Notes: generated from the letters alone by a model not told the origin. A stretch of DNA of 64,000 bases from Parapedobacter tibetensis (GCF_024704835.1 NZ_JAMXBE010000009.1:112257-176256); one strand, 5' to 3'. Counted from the first letter of the stretch, positions 46,740 through 56,071 are shown. Numbers and translations are program-made.

Positions 46740-47224
46740 TCACACCAACTTGCCCAACTCTTCGAGCATGGCCGGGCGGCGGGCAACAGCTAGCACATCG
46801 TCCCTACCCTCCGGAATGGTCTTTATTACCTGTTTCATTGTGCGCACCAAATCGGTATATTCGCTTCGGTTGCTGGTGGCCAAACCATAAGCTTCAAGCT
46901 GGGGCAGGTAAAGATCAAGCATTTCCTGGGGGAACCGCTTGGCAAGCTGGTCGTGGCACTCCAGCGTCGTACCTAGCTTATTTTCCTGCTGCACCAATGG
47001 CAAGAGCCTTTCCCAATATTGTTCCAGTATGAAAATGGCCGCCAAATCACGTAGGAGCGGTGGATGTTCTGGCTTCATAGACATCAGACCCTTCGACTCC
47101 CCGCGCTCCAGGCACCGTCGTCCATTTCTTCTAGTTCGAATACATATCCATCGCCAAAGTACCGTTTTCCACGTTGCAGGATAACAGCCGAAACGTGTTC
47201 TTCAAAATTTGATAGTGTAAGCAC
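46740..47224 (-). pseudogene. SWIM zinc-finger family protein, internal deletion and frameshift
   Basis: Only the two ends of a SWIM-domain protein are left. The N-terminus reads LSNFEEHVSAVILQRGKRYF and then GDGYVFELEEMDDGAWSA, from a GTG at 47224, a characteristic start of the Bacteroidota SWIM family. It then meets a stop at about 47087; removing one base would continue into VEGSDVYEA, as the family does. The C-terminus (46740-47084) reads PPLLRDLAAIFILEQYWERL to RRPAMLEELGKLV, the usual family end. The CxCx(n)CxH finger and some hundreds of codons between are gone. Confidence 0.75.
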
Positions 47225-47411
47225 GGCTTCAATATTGTATTAACTGCCGCAAAGTAACGGAATTTGGGCATTGCCTCCAAATGGGTGCACGACCAGGAAA
47301 TACCCCATCGGCATGCAGTCTTTCCGTTAGAGCGATGGTGCTGGATACTAACCCCAATGGCTACAGGCGTGCCTTGCTCAAAAACATAATGCGACAACTC
47401 GTCATCGATTT

Positions 47412-47774
47412 CTAACGAAGTATCAATATCCCGGCAACCGCCCCCCCAACCATGCAGCCCACAGCAATTAGCATCAGGATGATGCCGATGGGAAGCGCAT
47501 AAAAAGGTTGGCTTGCCCGGACCTGGATGCAGTATAGATTGTTATCACCCGGTCTACCGGCCAACCATCCCGTGATCGCTTCCTCTACCGTTGATATACT
47601 CGATCCCGCGGCTAATTTTAGGCTATACTGCCCTTTCGTGGCAGAAAACGTAAACAGCTCCATCCTTCCGGCAATCCCATCGTTCATGTTGGGCCTTAAA
47701 AAGGAGGGGAACAGCCTGATGCGCTCATCGGAACCCCGAGGATAGACACAAGGCCTGAATTGGCCCGCTGGCAT
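47412..47774 (-). CDS. Hypothetical membrane protein, possibly decayed
   Basis: A 120-residue frame with a soluble N-terminal part (FTFSATKGQYSLKLAAGSS) and one strong C-terminal helix (PIGIILMLIAVGCMVGGAVA). It sits between pseudogenes and its upstream part has odd, arginine-rich composition, so the real gene may be shorter or already broken. The 187 bp between it and the SWIM stub hold no gene I can support. Confidence 0.45.
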   Translation of the reverse strand: MPAGQFRPCVYPRGSDERIRLFPSFLRPNMNDGIAGRMELFTFSATKGQYSLKLAAGSSISTVEEAITGWLAGRPGDNNLYCIQVRASQPFYALPIGIILMLIAVGCMVGGAVAGILILR

Positions 47775-47928
47775 TTTTTTGTATAGCCAGCGATCTAATT
47801 TATATCCGGTAGAAACTGTTATATAAACGAATGATATTGGTTATAAAAAATCCAGGCATATATGGTTTAGTCTAATAGAAACGGATCCGCAAGCGGATGT
47901 AGCATTTTGGCGTGTACATCCTTGTATT

Positions 47929-48372
47929 TTACTCCACCTGTTCAATCATAACCTCGCCTTCGTGCGTTTTATCAACAACCAATAGCAGCACGGGCTTGGA
48001 GGTAAACGAAGCAGGCTCCTGTTTTTCATTAAGGCGATACTCCAGCGTAATGGAATCGCTTTCTTGGGTAAGGCTTACCACTTCCAATTCGGGGATACGG
48101 TCCGATTCAGGTCCGATGACCGCGATCACATATTGGGCATCAAAATCGATCGGTGTAGGCATTCCATTCCCATCCATCGTAGCGGCCATACCGAAGTACG
48201 CTTCAAACGTTTCTCGCGTGGTAATTTTCGGATTTTTCAATTGACCATCTTGATAGGTGTTCTTCACAAAGTACCCACTCGCTACAGTGTGGGGCACAGC
48301 TTTTTGTGTATGGTTACACGCCGTTATGGTTAACAAACCGATAGCCAAAACACTCATTATTATCTTCTTCAT
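47929..48372 (-). CDS. Small lipoprotein, PrcB-like outline
   Basis: A 147-residue protein with lipobox LTITAC (about residue 19). The mature part (SGYFVKNTYQDGQL, FEAYFGMAATMDGNGMPTPI, DFDAQYVIAVIGPESD) follows a pattern common to small Bacteroidota lipoproteins related to PrcB-type inhibitor or accessory domains; that relation is tentative. Its start lies 2 bp from the stop of a gene remnant upstream. Confidence 0.72.
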   Translation of the reverse strand: MKKIIMSVLAIGLLTITACNHTQKAVPHTVASGYFVKNTYQDGQLKNPKITTRETFEAYFGMAATMDGNGMPTPIDFDAQYVIAVIGPESDRIPELEVVSLTQESDSITLEYRLNEKQEPASFTSKPVLLLVVDKTHEGEVMIEQVE

Positions 48373-48374
48373 AT

Positions 48375-48542
48375 TTATTGATTAAAAGATATTTCTTCGG
48401 CTAACACCGTCACTTCCCGGTCACCATCAAGTACTTCAGTATGGAAAGAATAATATTTAAACAGTGAAATCTCCCGATTGTTTTCATCAAGGACGGCGTA
48501 TGGTTTATCTTCGTCATAACTAACCGCTACAAAGCCGTCCAT
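48375..48542 (-). pseudogene. C-terminal gene remnant cut by an IS1595-type element
   Basis: A frame with ordinary protein composition (FVAVSYDEDKPYAVLDENN, HTEVLDGDREVTVLAEEI) ends 2 bp before the lipoprotein start, as the last part of an operon gene would. Its upstream part runs into the transposase tail, where the frame becomes serine-rich and implausible. The parent gene is not recognised. Confidence 0.45.
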
Positions 48543-48755
48543 AGGTCGCTGGCAGGTGATTGACGCACCGCTCGATGATTTTGTCGAGTATCGTTTCCCT
48601 ATGATTCCTTCTGTTGAATCGGAAGAAATACTCGTCAATGTAGCGTTGGAGGTATTTCCTGTTGCAGTATGAATGCACTCCCCGGAGCCAGCTCTTGAAG
48701 TTCCGGATCTGTATATGCAGCATCGCGAGGTTCTTCCCACTATTTGTGACTTAAA
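48520..48755 (-). pseudogene. IS1595-family transposase, C-terminal remnant
   Basis: In one minus-strand frame: NSGKNLAMLHIQIRNFKSW, LRGVHSYCNRKYLQRYIDEY and FFRFNRRNHRETILDKIIER, then a stop. This is the C-terminal end of the ISXO2-like DDE transposase domain used by IS1595 elements. The catalytic N-terminal two thirds are missing and a stop closes the frame upstream. No terminal inverted repeats could be paired, so the element is dead. Confidence 0.75.
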
Positions 48756-48785
48756 TGGGTAACCTTATTTATTTATTTCAGAAAT

Positions 48786-49070
48786 TTAATCCTCAAGCAT
48801 TGTGCTTATCAAAGAAGTACATACTTCCGGTTGGTCAAGCCAAGGGCAATGCCCGGCATTTTCCACTACTTCAAATTTACAGTCCTGGATTGCTAAAGTC
48901 TTAAGCCTACCCGTTTCAGGCTTTTCAAACGCATCTTTGTCTCCCCAAATAAACCTTACCGGAATTTCCAATTGGTGTAATTTATCCCCTATATATAAAT
49001 CTTTTTTCCAGCCTGCCAAAGTGAGGGCATTTTCCAGCAAAGTAAGAAATCCCTTTGAAAGTCCAGGAGT
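48786..49070 (-). pseudogene. Alpha/beta-hydrolase, C-terminal fragment
   Basis: The frame (open from 49070, no ATG) carries the end of an alpha/beta-hydrolase: IPVRFIWGDKDAFEKPETG holds the acid residue and VVENAGHCPWLDQPEVC the catalytic histidine. The nucleophile elbow and everything before it are missing, since a TGA precedes the fragment. It lies directly beside the transposase remnant, so loss of the 5' part may be linked to that element. Confidence 0.7.
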
Positions 49071-49175
49071 TCAATCCAGACATCCAATTAAATCATCAAT
49101 AACTTAGCGGAGCGGTCTCATTGATGCCGCTAAAGACAAAAAAATATCAATAATTGATAACTTGCACACCAGAAC

Positions 49176-51764
49176 ATGAAAAAAAACACGTTGATGAAAC
49201 AAACGATCGCTGTCAAATCCTTGATTTTTTTAATTGCATTCGCTCCGTTCATCGGCCACGGCTCGGTAACTGAAATGAACTTGACACACCGCCTAGCCAT
49301 CGCGCAAACGGATACCACAGATTCCACGGCCAAGAAAGCTGACGAAGAAAAGGAAGACGATGAGGGGAAAAAGCCGAAACCCTATAACAAAGTGATTACC
49401 AAAGGCGCGGTATCCCAACAGGGGCTTTTTGGCGTACATCTGGTGAAAGACCGCTATTATTTTGAGCTGCCAGACAGTTTACTAGACCGCGAATTGTTGG
49501 TGGTAACCCGGTTTATCAAAACCCCGGACGGGGCGATGAAATATGGAGGGGAGCAAATCGGGGAGAAAACCATCACGTGGGAAAAGGCGCCGAGCGACAA
49601 AATCTTACTCCGCATCCAAACCCTGATCAATAGGGCAAGTGAAGATGATGCCATCGCGAAAGCGGTAAGCAGCTCAACGGTAACACCCATTGTTGCTGCT
49701 TTTGATATCAAAGCGCTTAGTGAGGATAAACAAGGATCCGTCATCGATGTGACGGATTTCATCAATGGTGATAACCCGCTATTTTCGCTCAGTGCCAGCC
49801 AGAAGGAAAGCCTGAAACTGACCGCATTGGAGAAGGATAAATCGTATATTAAAAACATAGCGACCTACCCGATCAACACGGAAATCAAGACCGTGAAGAC
49901 CTACAAGGCCAAAACAGGCGATAGTGGCGGCAGTAGCCTCGCGGCGGCGGCGCTGGCTGGTGTGGTAACGCTAGAGATCAACAATTCGATCATCTTATTG
50001 CCGGAAGAGCCGATGGAAAAGCGGTATTTCGACCCACGGGTTGGATATTTTGCAAGCTCGTATTATGAATATGGCGATGACCAACAACGGGTAAACCGGC
50101 AGACAGTCATCCACCGCTGGCGATTGGAACCGAAGGCGGAAGATCTGGAAAAATGGAAACGGGGCGAGCTGGTGGAGCCAACCAAACCGATTGTCTTTTA
50201 TATCGACCCGGCTACACCGAAGAAATGGCGCCCCTATTTGATTGAGGGCATCAATGACTGGCAAGGTGCATTTGAGCAAGCCGGATTTAAAAATGCCATA
50301 GTTGGAAAGGAATGGCCGGAGAATGACTCGACCATGAGTCTGGAAGATGCCCGCTTTTCGGTGATCCGGTATTATGCATCGCCTATACCCAATGCCTACG
50401 GACCGAATGTGGCCGATCCGCGTAGCGGAGAGATTTTGGAAAGCCACATCGGATGGTATCACAACGTGATGAACCTCTTGCGCAATTGGTATATGATCCA
50501 GGCTGGGGCTATAGACCCAAGGGCACGGCGGTTGACGTTTAGTAACGAACTGATGGGGCAGCTGATCCGCTTCGTCTCTTCGCACGAGGTAGGACATACG
50601 TTGGGGCTCCGCCACAACATGGGCGCCAGCCATGCTACCCCTGTAGAAAAATTGCGCGATCCGGAGTGGCTCAAACGTTACGGGCATACCAGCTCCATCA
50701 TGGATTATGCGCGGTTTAATTATGTGGCCTAACCGGAAGATGGCGTAAACCCGGAGAATCTTATGCCCCGGATCAATGATTACGACAAATGGGCCATCCA
50801 ATGGGGATACAGCCGATTACCGCAGGAGATGAATGCCGATGAGGAGCGGGCATACCTGAGTAAATTGGTTACGGATAGCGTGGCGGCTAATCCCCGGCTC
50901 TGGTTTGGCGGGGAAGGCCGGGATTTTGACCCCCGGTCGCAAACCGAAGACCTGGGCGACAATGCGGTACAGGCAAGTGCCTATGGCATTGAAAACCTAA
51001 AACGGATTGTGCCTGAACTGGTCGAATGGTCAAAAGGGGATAGCTGGGATACCTATGAAAACCTCGATGAAGTGTACAACGCAGCCGTCAGCCAATACAA
51101 CCGGTACATCAATCATGTGTTGAAAAGTATCGGCGGCGTTTATATATCGCCCCAAACCACTGCAGAAGGAGGGGATGTGTATGGATCCGTAGCCAAAGTG
51201 CAGCAAAAGGAAGCGCTTGAATTTTTAGACACCCACCTTTTTCATGAACCGACATGGCTCATCGATACGGATATTCTGAACAAGGTTGCATCGCCAAAGG
51301 CTAAGCATGCGGTGAACCAGGAGGTAGAGGGGACTTTGCTCACCCTGCTGGGTGGTAGCCGGTTCAGCCGGATGATGTTCATTGCGGAGCGCTACCCCAA
51401 TCAAGACCCCTACCGACCGGAGGAATATTTGGCAGATATTCACCGCATGGTCTGGAAAGAGCTGGGCAGCCGGGAGGCGATAGATACCTATCGCAGACAT
51501 CTCCAAAAAACGTATGTGTCGAATATGATTGCCCTGTATAATCCCAAAAATAGCGGCGGTGATCTCCAAAGCCTGATGGCTGGCTTGGCCAGTGGGTATA
51601 CTTCGAACACGGATGTACGTTCTTTGGCACTGGCAGACTTGCTTACGCTGCACCGCGAACTCAAACGCGCCATCCCACGTACGAAAGATGCCGTGACCAA
51701 AGCACATTACCACTATTTGCTGCGCGAAATCGATACGGTCATCAACACACATTCAACTTCGTAG
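49176..51764 (+). pseudogene. Zinc-dependent metalloprotease (DUF5117/DUF5118 type) interrupted by one in-frame TAA
   Basis: An 862-codon reading frame broken only by TAA at 50730-50732. Signal peptide (MKQTIAVKSLIFLIAF region), an acidic lysine-rich linker (about 50-68), DUF5118/DUF5117-like domains, the metzincin site HEVGHTLGLRH (H470, E471, H474, H480) and Met-turn SIMDY (M509). After the stop the same frame resumes with PEDGVNPENLMPRINDYDKW and 340 more residues of normal family sequence. At the stop the family usually has NYVAQPEDG, so CAA has become TAA. The first product (518 residues) keeps the zinc site but loses the C-terminal domain. Sequencing error, a recent nonsense mutation or readthrough are all possible. 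Confidence 0.85.
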
Positions 51765-51791
51765 ATGACCGAACCTTCTAATTGAATCATC

Positions 51792-51825
51792 AAAAATCCC
51801 CGGTCATGTACAGCCGGGGATTTTT
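51792..51825 (+). terminator. Rho-independent terminator after the metalloprotease gene
   Basis: AAAAATCCCCGG (51792-51803), a 10-nt loop and CCGGGGATTTTT (51814-51825) make a perfect 12-bp stem with A/T tracts on both sides. There is no gene until the promoter at 52021; the spacer holds only an unconvincing 69-codon frame. Confidence 0.88.
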
Positions 51826-52020
51826 CAGTTAACCATTGTCCTACAGAATAACCAGCGTAAGGTGGAATACGCCATCTTCAGCCGTACACACCAGCTAGCC
51901 GTTCATTCTGGCCGCACGTTGCCCCATACTTCTCAAGCCATGGCCACCCTGCTTGTCACCCATTTGACCGTAGTTATAATTCGCGATTTATTCCCATTCC
52001 TTGTCTTTATTCTTCAGTGT

Positions 52021-52053
52021 TTTGGCTTCCTGGGAGAATGGTGTTATATTTGC
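52021..52053 (+). promoter_or_regulatory. Bacteroidota-type promoter for the small ABC operon
   Basis: TTTG (52021-52024), a 20-bp spacer and TATATTTGC (52045-52053). Transcription should start near 52058, only a few bases before the hairpin at 52063. Confidence 0.7.
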
Positions 52054-52062
52054 GATAGATGC

Positions 52063-52104
52063 AAAGGCTGATTGCCGGCCTCGTGAGGCTGGCAATCAGC
52101 CTTT
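52063..52104 (+). other. 42-nt stem-loop at the 5' end of the ABC operon transcript
   Basis: Arms AAAGGCTGATTGCC (52063-52076) and GGCAATCAGCCTTT (52091-52104) pair perfectly over 14 bp; after one G-T pair the stem continues with GCCTC/GAGGC. No T-run follows, so it is not a normal terminator. Lying at the start of the predicted mRNA, it could stabilise the message, act as an attenuator or control translation of the ORF at 52128. Confidence 0.6.
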
Positions 52105-52127
52105 GGCATAGTTCATTTACAGACCCA

Positions 52128-52469
52128 ATGAATCTCCGAAATAAGGATAACACCAAGTTATTAATTGTATATTGGAAATACTTTAAAACAATAATTTTTC
52201 TCAATATCGCCCTATCTGTTTTTATGACCCTATATACGAATCGACAATTATCGGCAAATATGTTTGTCTTAATCCCCTTTATTTTGTCCTTAAAACTACT
52301 GGGTTATGTGTTGTCGGTCGTTTTAGAATTTGTGTTTTATGAGAACCATCGGAAGGCCCTGTTCTACAATCTTCAATTGCCGTACAGAAAACTATTCTCC
52401 TTCATTTTTTTAGTTGACTTTATCGTCTTTCTCGCAATTATCTCCATATGGACAGTCCTAGTGAATTAA
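52128..52469 (+). CDS. Small membrane protein partnered with an ABC ATPase
   Basis: A 113-residue protein with about three membrane helices (about 20-36, 43-65 and 90-110) and a short cytoplasmic loop rich in charged and aromatic residues (FVFYENHRKALFYNLQLPYR). The ATG at 52128 is used because the longer frame from 52059 would read through the hairpin. The ABC ATPase frame starts 22 bp before its stop, so translation is coupled. It may be the membrane partner of that ATPase; at this size it would have to form oligomers. No family recognised. Confidence 0.7.
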   Translation: MNLRNKDNTKLLIVYWKYFKTIIFLNIALSVFMTLYTNRQLSANMFVLIPFILSLKLLGYVLSVVLEFVFYENHRKALFYNLQLPYRKLFSFIFLVDFIVFLAIISIWTVLVN

Positions 52470-53113
52470 TCATCGATAGTGCGCAGTGTAGATTTGGGAA
52501 TAGAAACGTCTTGAATGCTGTTTTTTTAAACTGCGGACTTGGGGAAATTGTCGGCGTTTTGGGAAGGAACGGTTCGGGAAAATCAGTATTACTGAAAATG
52601 ATATTTGGCATTGAAAAAGGACAATTCAAGCACCTCACCATCAATGGCAAGATCGTAAAAAAAGCCTTTTTGACGGGTCAAGTCGGTTACCTTCCGCAAA
52701 AGCGTTTGTTGCCATCAAGTTCTAAGGTTGGTTTTGCAGTCAACATGTTGACCACTGTCTATAGGGATGATTTGCTTCAAAATGAGCATGTAAAAAGGCA
52801 TCTAAACGATAAGATGGGGGATTTGTCCGGTGGTTTGGCAAGATTAATAGAGGGACTCATCATCCTTTACGGAGATCCTCCGTTTGTTTTGCTCGATGAG
52901 CCATTTCTTCATCTCGAACCGATGCTCAAACTCCTATTTATTGACGAAATAGATAAGTTTAAAGCAAAAAAAGGGATCATAATAACGGACCATAGTTACA
53001 GAGACATATTGGGCATAAGTGATCGAATAGTATTAATCCATAATGGAAGCAACTATCAAATTCAAAAGGAAGAAGATTTGATTACACATGGATATGTTCC
53101 TGATGTACTATGA
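52448..53113 (+). CDS. ABC transporter ATP-binding protein
   Basis: A 221-residue nucleotide-binding domain. Walker A GRNGSGKS (39-46), Q-loop Q84 (YLPQKRLLP), signature LSGG (126-129), Walker B FVLLDEP (146-152) and H-loop H182 are all present, so it should hydrolyse ATP as a dimer. The residues after the signature (LARLIEGLIIL) and the histidine-rich D-loop region (FLHLEP) differ from the usual importer pattern. No conventional permease is nearby; the overlapping 113-residue membrane protein is the obvious partner. Export of a peptide or lipid, or immunity, are guesses. Confidence 0.9.
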   Translation: MDSPSELIIDSAQCRFGNRNVLNAVFLNCGLGEIVGVLGRNGSGKSVLLKMIFGIEKGQFKHLTINGKIVKKAFLTGQVGYLPQKRLLPSSSKVGFAVNMLTTVYRDDLLQNEHVKRHLNDKMGDLSGGLARLIEGLIILYGDPPFVLLDEPFLHLEPMLKLLFIDEIDKFKAKKGIIITDHSYRDILGISDRIVLIHNGSNYQIQKEEDLITHGYVPDVL

Positions 53114-53184
53114 ATTATTCAAAGAAATTTATAGCTTTGTGGTATACAAGGATCTCAACTATCAATACAATTTTAAATAAATAA
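53110..53184 (+). CDS. Possible 24-residue peptide coupled to the ABC gene
   Basis: An ATG overlaps the TGA of the ABC gene (ATGA) and opens a 24-codon frame (MNYSKKFIALWYTR, then ISTINTILNK). It is basic and amphipathic. The ATGA overlap is typical of coupled genes, but so short a frame may be chance. Confidence 0.3.
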   Translation: MNYSKKFIALWYTRISTINTILNK

Positions 53185-53465
53185 CGCCTTAATTACGTGT
53201 AGTTTAAATTCAGCAAACAAGAGTGCTTTTCTTGCCGTGATTGCATTTTTAACACTTATTGTGTTTCCTAAGGGTGAAGCTAAAGGCGAAAGCTTAGCAT
53301 ATCAGCCATCTGTTAAATGAACCTCACTGCCTTTATTTTTATACGGCCCGTATTCATTAACATCCGTGCCCCTTTACATGCAAAAGCGGTTGATTTTCGA
53401 AACCAGCACACGCCAATCCGCCAATCCATTCATTTCATTATCCGGATGTTTGTGAGTGACTATTG
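53185..53465 (+). other. Intergenic region after the ABC operon
   Basis: An ATG-less frame (to the TGA at about 53318) encodes a hydrophobic run (SAFLAVIAFLTLIVFP) followed by GEAKGESLAYQPSVK. It could begin at a GTG, or be the tail of a lost gene. Nothing else is seen before the lipoprotein gene. Confidence 0.3.
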
Positions 53466-54458
53466 ATGGTTATGGAGAATCCGACAAAATTATTCAAGTA
53501 TACAGGATGGCTATCCGGCCTGACCTTGACAGTAACGTTGGCATGTCAGCAGCCCACCGACAACCAAACGGAAGCGCCTCCCGCACCTGCCTCAACACAG
53601 GCGGCAGCTGGCACCACCTCCCTGAAAAGCGATCTCCGCCCTGGCGAGCCGCTCAAACTTGGAAAAGTATACACCGATACGGTGACGTTTGTGGACTTCA
53701 ATGACGACGGCGATTATTTCCTGTTCAATGTGGAAAAGGCGCAGGATACGGTGTGGTTAATCTACCAGGATGAACACAATTTCGTGCGGGGCGACCGGCT
53801 GGCCATCCAATGGGAGATGGACAGCATGTACTTCGCCGGAGATCCTGAAGAATTGGATTTTACCGAGAGGTTGGTATCTGCTTCCCTTTTAGAACCCCTG
53901 AAGCTGGAAAACCGTACTGTGAAATTCCTGTGGCGGGAAGATCGATTTAACGAAGAGTTCAACACAACAATCAATACCATCGTGCTGGATGAAAGCTATG
54001 CCAAAACCATCACCGACCCGGAGAAGGCGGCACTGGGTTACGTAGCCACCTTCATCGGCAACGAATGCAGCTGGGATGGAAAAGCCACTTCGTCCCGCAG
54101 TAACCTGAAGTGCAAAATCCTGACGGCCCTTAATTTAGGTTACCAGTGCTCCAATACCCATCTCGGCTTCCTCCGGCACTGGTTCCGGAACGACAGCGCC
54201 GTGTTGAAAAAGCTCGAAAACTGCCCGACTATCCCTGATGGCGCCACCATGCAGGAAACATTCGACAGCATCGGTCTCACCGTGAGCGGCGATGAGATCG
54301 TGGTCGCCTACACGGTAACAGGCGTCAACATGCAGCGAGGCAAAAGCTGGGTCTGGAACGCCAAGGAGTATTTTGTTTACCGGGATAACCGCCTACAGCT
54401 GGTCAAATCCGAAAAATCTGAGCCGGAGGTGGAGGATTTTGAAATGCAAGAAAATTAA
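53466..54458 (+). CDS. Lipoprotein of unknown function
   Basis: A 330-residue protein starting at the ATG at 53466 (Met at 53472 also possible). Lipobox LTLAC at about residue 26 is followed by a proline/alanine/threonine-rich linker. The mature domain begins LKLGKVYTDTVTFVDFNDDG, with an acidic calcium-like loop, and has four cysteines in the middle (NECSWDG, NLKCKILTALNLGYQCS). The TlpA-like gene begins 2 bp after its stop, so the two are co-translated and may work together. Confidence 0.72.
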   Translation: MVMENPTKLFKYTGWLSGLTLTVTLACQQPTDNQTEAPPAPASTQAAAGTTSLKSDLRPGEPLKLGKVYTDTVTFVDFNDDGDYFLFNVEKAQDTVWLIYQDEHNFVRGDRLAIQWEMDSMYFAGDPEELDFTERLVSASLLEPLKLENRTVKFLWREDRFNEEFNTTINTIVLDESYAKTITDPEKAALGYVATFIGNECSWDGKATSSRSNLKCKILTALNLGYQCSNTHLGFLRHWFRNDSAVLKKLENCPTIPDGATMQETFDSIGLTVSGDEIVVAYTVTGVNMQRGKSWVWNAKEYFVYRDNRLQLVKSEKSEPEVEDFEMQEN

Positions 54459-54460
54459 AA

Positions 54461-55963
54461 ATGAAACATACCATTCTTCATATCATTTTGTCCGTCTGCT
54501 TGACAGGAGTCGGATATGCACAGCAACTCAAAAGCGATGTTGTAATTACCGGTCAGATCATTGGTGCCATTCCTAACATCGTCGAATTCACTGTACCCGT
54601 AAACGGGATCAACTATTTCGGATTTGAAGACGCTGTATCTGTGGACAGCACGGGTGGCTTCCGACTGTCCGTCAACATGGATCGACCGGCTATCATCGAA
54701 TTATCCAAAGGTTATACTTCTTACGGCAGCATCATCGCCATGCCGGGAGCGACGTATGAAGTCGCCATCGATCACAGGAAGGAAAAACCCACGATCATTG
54801 TGCATGGACAGGATGAAGCCGGGCAGGCGCTGTATAATCAATTACCCAACCGGAGCATGCCAATTGGAGATTTTGATGCTGGAGCAGCGCAATATCGGCA
54901 AGATTCCGTAGCAACCCAGATCGAGACGGGTATTAAACAACGCCTGAAAGCGGAACTCTTCCGATTTGACAGTTTGTTGGAGAAAAACCTCATTTCAGAC
55001 GACTTTTACCATCTGGTAAAAAATGATCGCACCTATTTCTATTATGGCGTACAGGGCACCGTCGGATTTCTCAACAAGCTGTTGAGCCAACGTAATCAAA
55101 ATGTAATGGATGAAGCCAGCTACATCCCACTTTGGAGCAGCATCTTCGAAAAAGAGCCGGTTACCCATCCGGAGCTCCTCCGGTCGCCTTGGTTTTTCTA
55201 CTACACCGAACTTTTTCTACGGTATCAGTATCTGATTGTAGAGTCCACATCCTTCGATACGTTAACCGCAGCACGCGAGCAAGGGGCTATCCATACACAC
55301 AACATCCAAACGGCGATAAACCACCTTCCTGAACCACAGCTGGAGTATTATTACGCTGCATACCTTTATTATAACGCCATTAACAGAAACTACGAAAAGG
55401 AACTGTTGACGCTATTTGAGCAATTCAAAACCACCTATCCGCAGAGCAAATACACCGCTTTTATCGAACCGGAAATTATTCACATCATTGGCTTCCACGA
55501 AAAAAAAGAGCGATCAACCAACCCGGAGATAAGGTTCCTCGAAAATCCGAGGGAAATGAACTCCCTTGCAGAGCTGGCCGGACAATTGGAAGGAAAGCAG
55601 TTTTATGTGGATGTTTGGGCAACCTGGTGCAGCCCGTGCAAAGACGAGTTCCGGTATAACACCGAGCTGATTAGCCTCTTAAGAGACAAGAACATCATAC
55701 CCATTTACATCTCTATTGACAAAAATGACAGGGCCGAATTATGGCACGACATGGTGCACTACTATGAACTTGAAGGATACCATATCCATGCAAATGACAG
55801 CCTGGTAGACGATCTGCTTCAGCTTCGTGGCGACGATCCCTTCACGATCCCTTGGCATTTTCTTGTGGATCAAGCTGGAACGATCGTCCGCAAATACGTT
55901 AACGGCCCTTCCAATATCGGCAAGCTGGCACAGGAACTGGATGGCGAGGCGGATCCGGATTAA
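54461..55963 (+). CDS. TlpA-family thiol-disulfide oxidoreductase, secreted
   Basis: A 500-residue protein. A signal peptide (1-20, ending VGYAQ) is followed by a DUF4369-like N-terminal beta domain (about 25-120: ITGQIIGAIPNIVEFTVP), a long helical linker and a C-terminal thioredoxin domain with WATWCSPCKDEF (Cys390 and Cys393) and the cis-proline region PFTIPWHFLVD. Such proteins reduce or isomerise disulfides in the periplasm, often as carriers for one partner; the coupled cysteine-containing lipoprotein upstream is a candidate. Confidence 0.92.
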   Translation: MKHTILHIILSVCLTGVGYAQQLKSDVVITGQIIGAIPNIVEFTVPVNGINYFGFEDAVSVDSTGGFRLSVNMDRPAIIELSKGYTSYGSIIAMPGATYEVAIDHRKEKPTIIVHGQDEAGQALYNQLPNRSMPIGDFDAGAAQYRQDSVATQIETGIKQRLKAELFRFDSLLEKNLISDDFYHLVKNDRTYFYYGVQGTVGFLNKLLSQRNQNVMDEASYIPLWSSIFEKEPVTHPELLRSPWFFYYTELFLRYQYLIVESTSFDTLTAAREQGAIHTHNIQTAINHLPEPQLEYYYAAYLYYNAINRNYEKELLTLFEQFKTTYPQSKYTAFIEPEIIHIIGFHEKKERSTNPEIRFLENPREMNSLAELAGQLEGKQFYVDVWATWCSPCKDEFRYNTELISLLRDKNIIPIYISIDKNDRAELWHDMVHYYELEGYHIHANDSLVDDLLQLRGDDPFTIPWHFLVDQAGTIVRKYVNGPSNIGKLAQELDGEADPD

Positions 55964-56071
55964 TGTCCACCTACTCTTTTCGCGGCTTTGGCTCAGGTTT
56001 GCGGTGAGTACCACAGTGCCGGGTATTAGCACGAACAACCGATAGGATGATCACGGCTCTATCCAAAGCCC

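Noticed and set aside
47131-47397. 88-codon minus-strand frame
   Set aside because: Its 3' part is a different frame of the clearly recognisable SWIM N-terminus; the 5' part matches nothing.
51862-52071. 69-codon frame after the metalloprotease terminator
   Set aside because: It runs across the promoter and into the hairpin of the ABC operon and resembles nothing.
52059-52127. Longer start for the small membrane protein
   Set aside because: It would translate the 42-nt hairpin and begin at about the transcript start; the ATG at 52128 is better.
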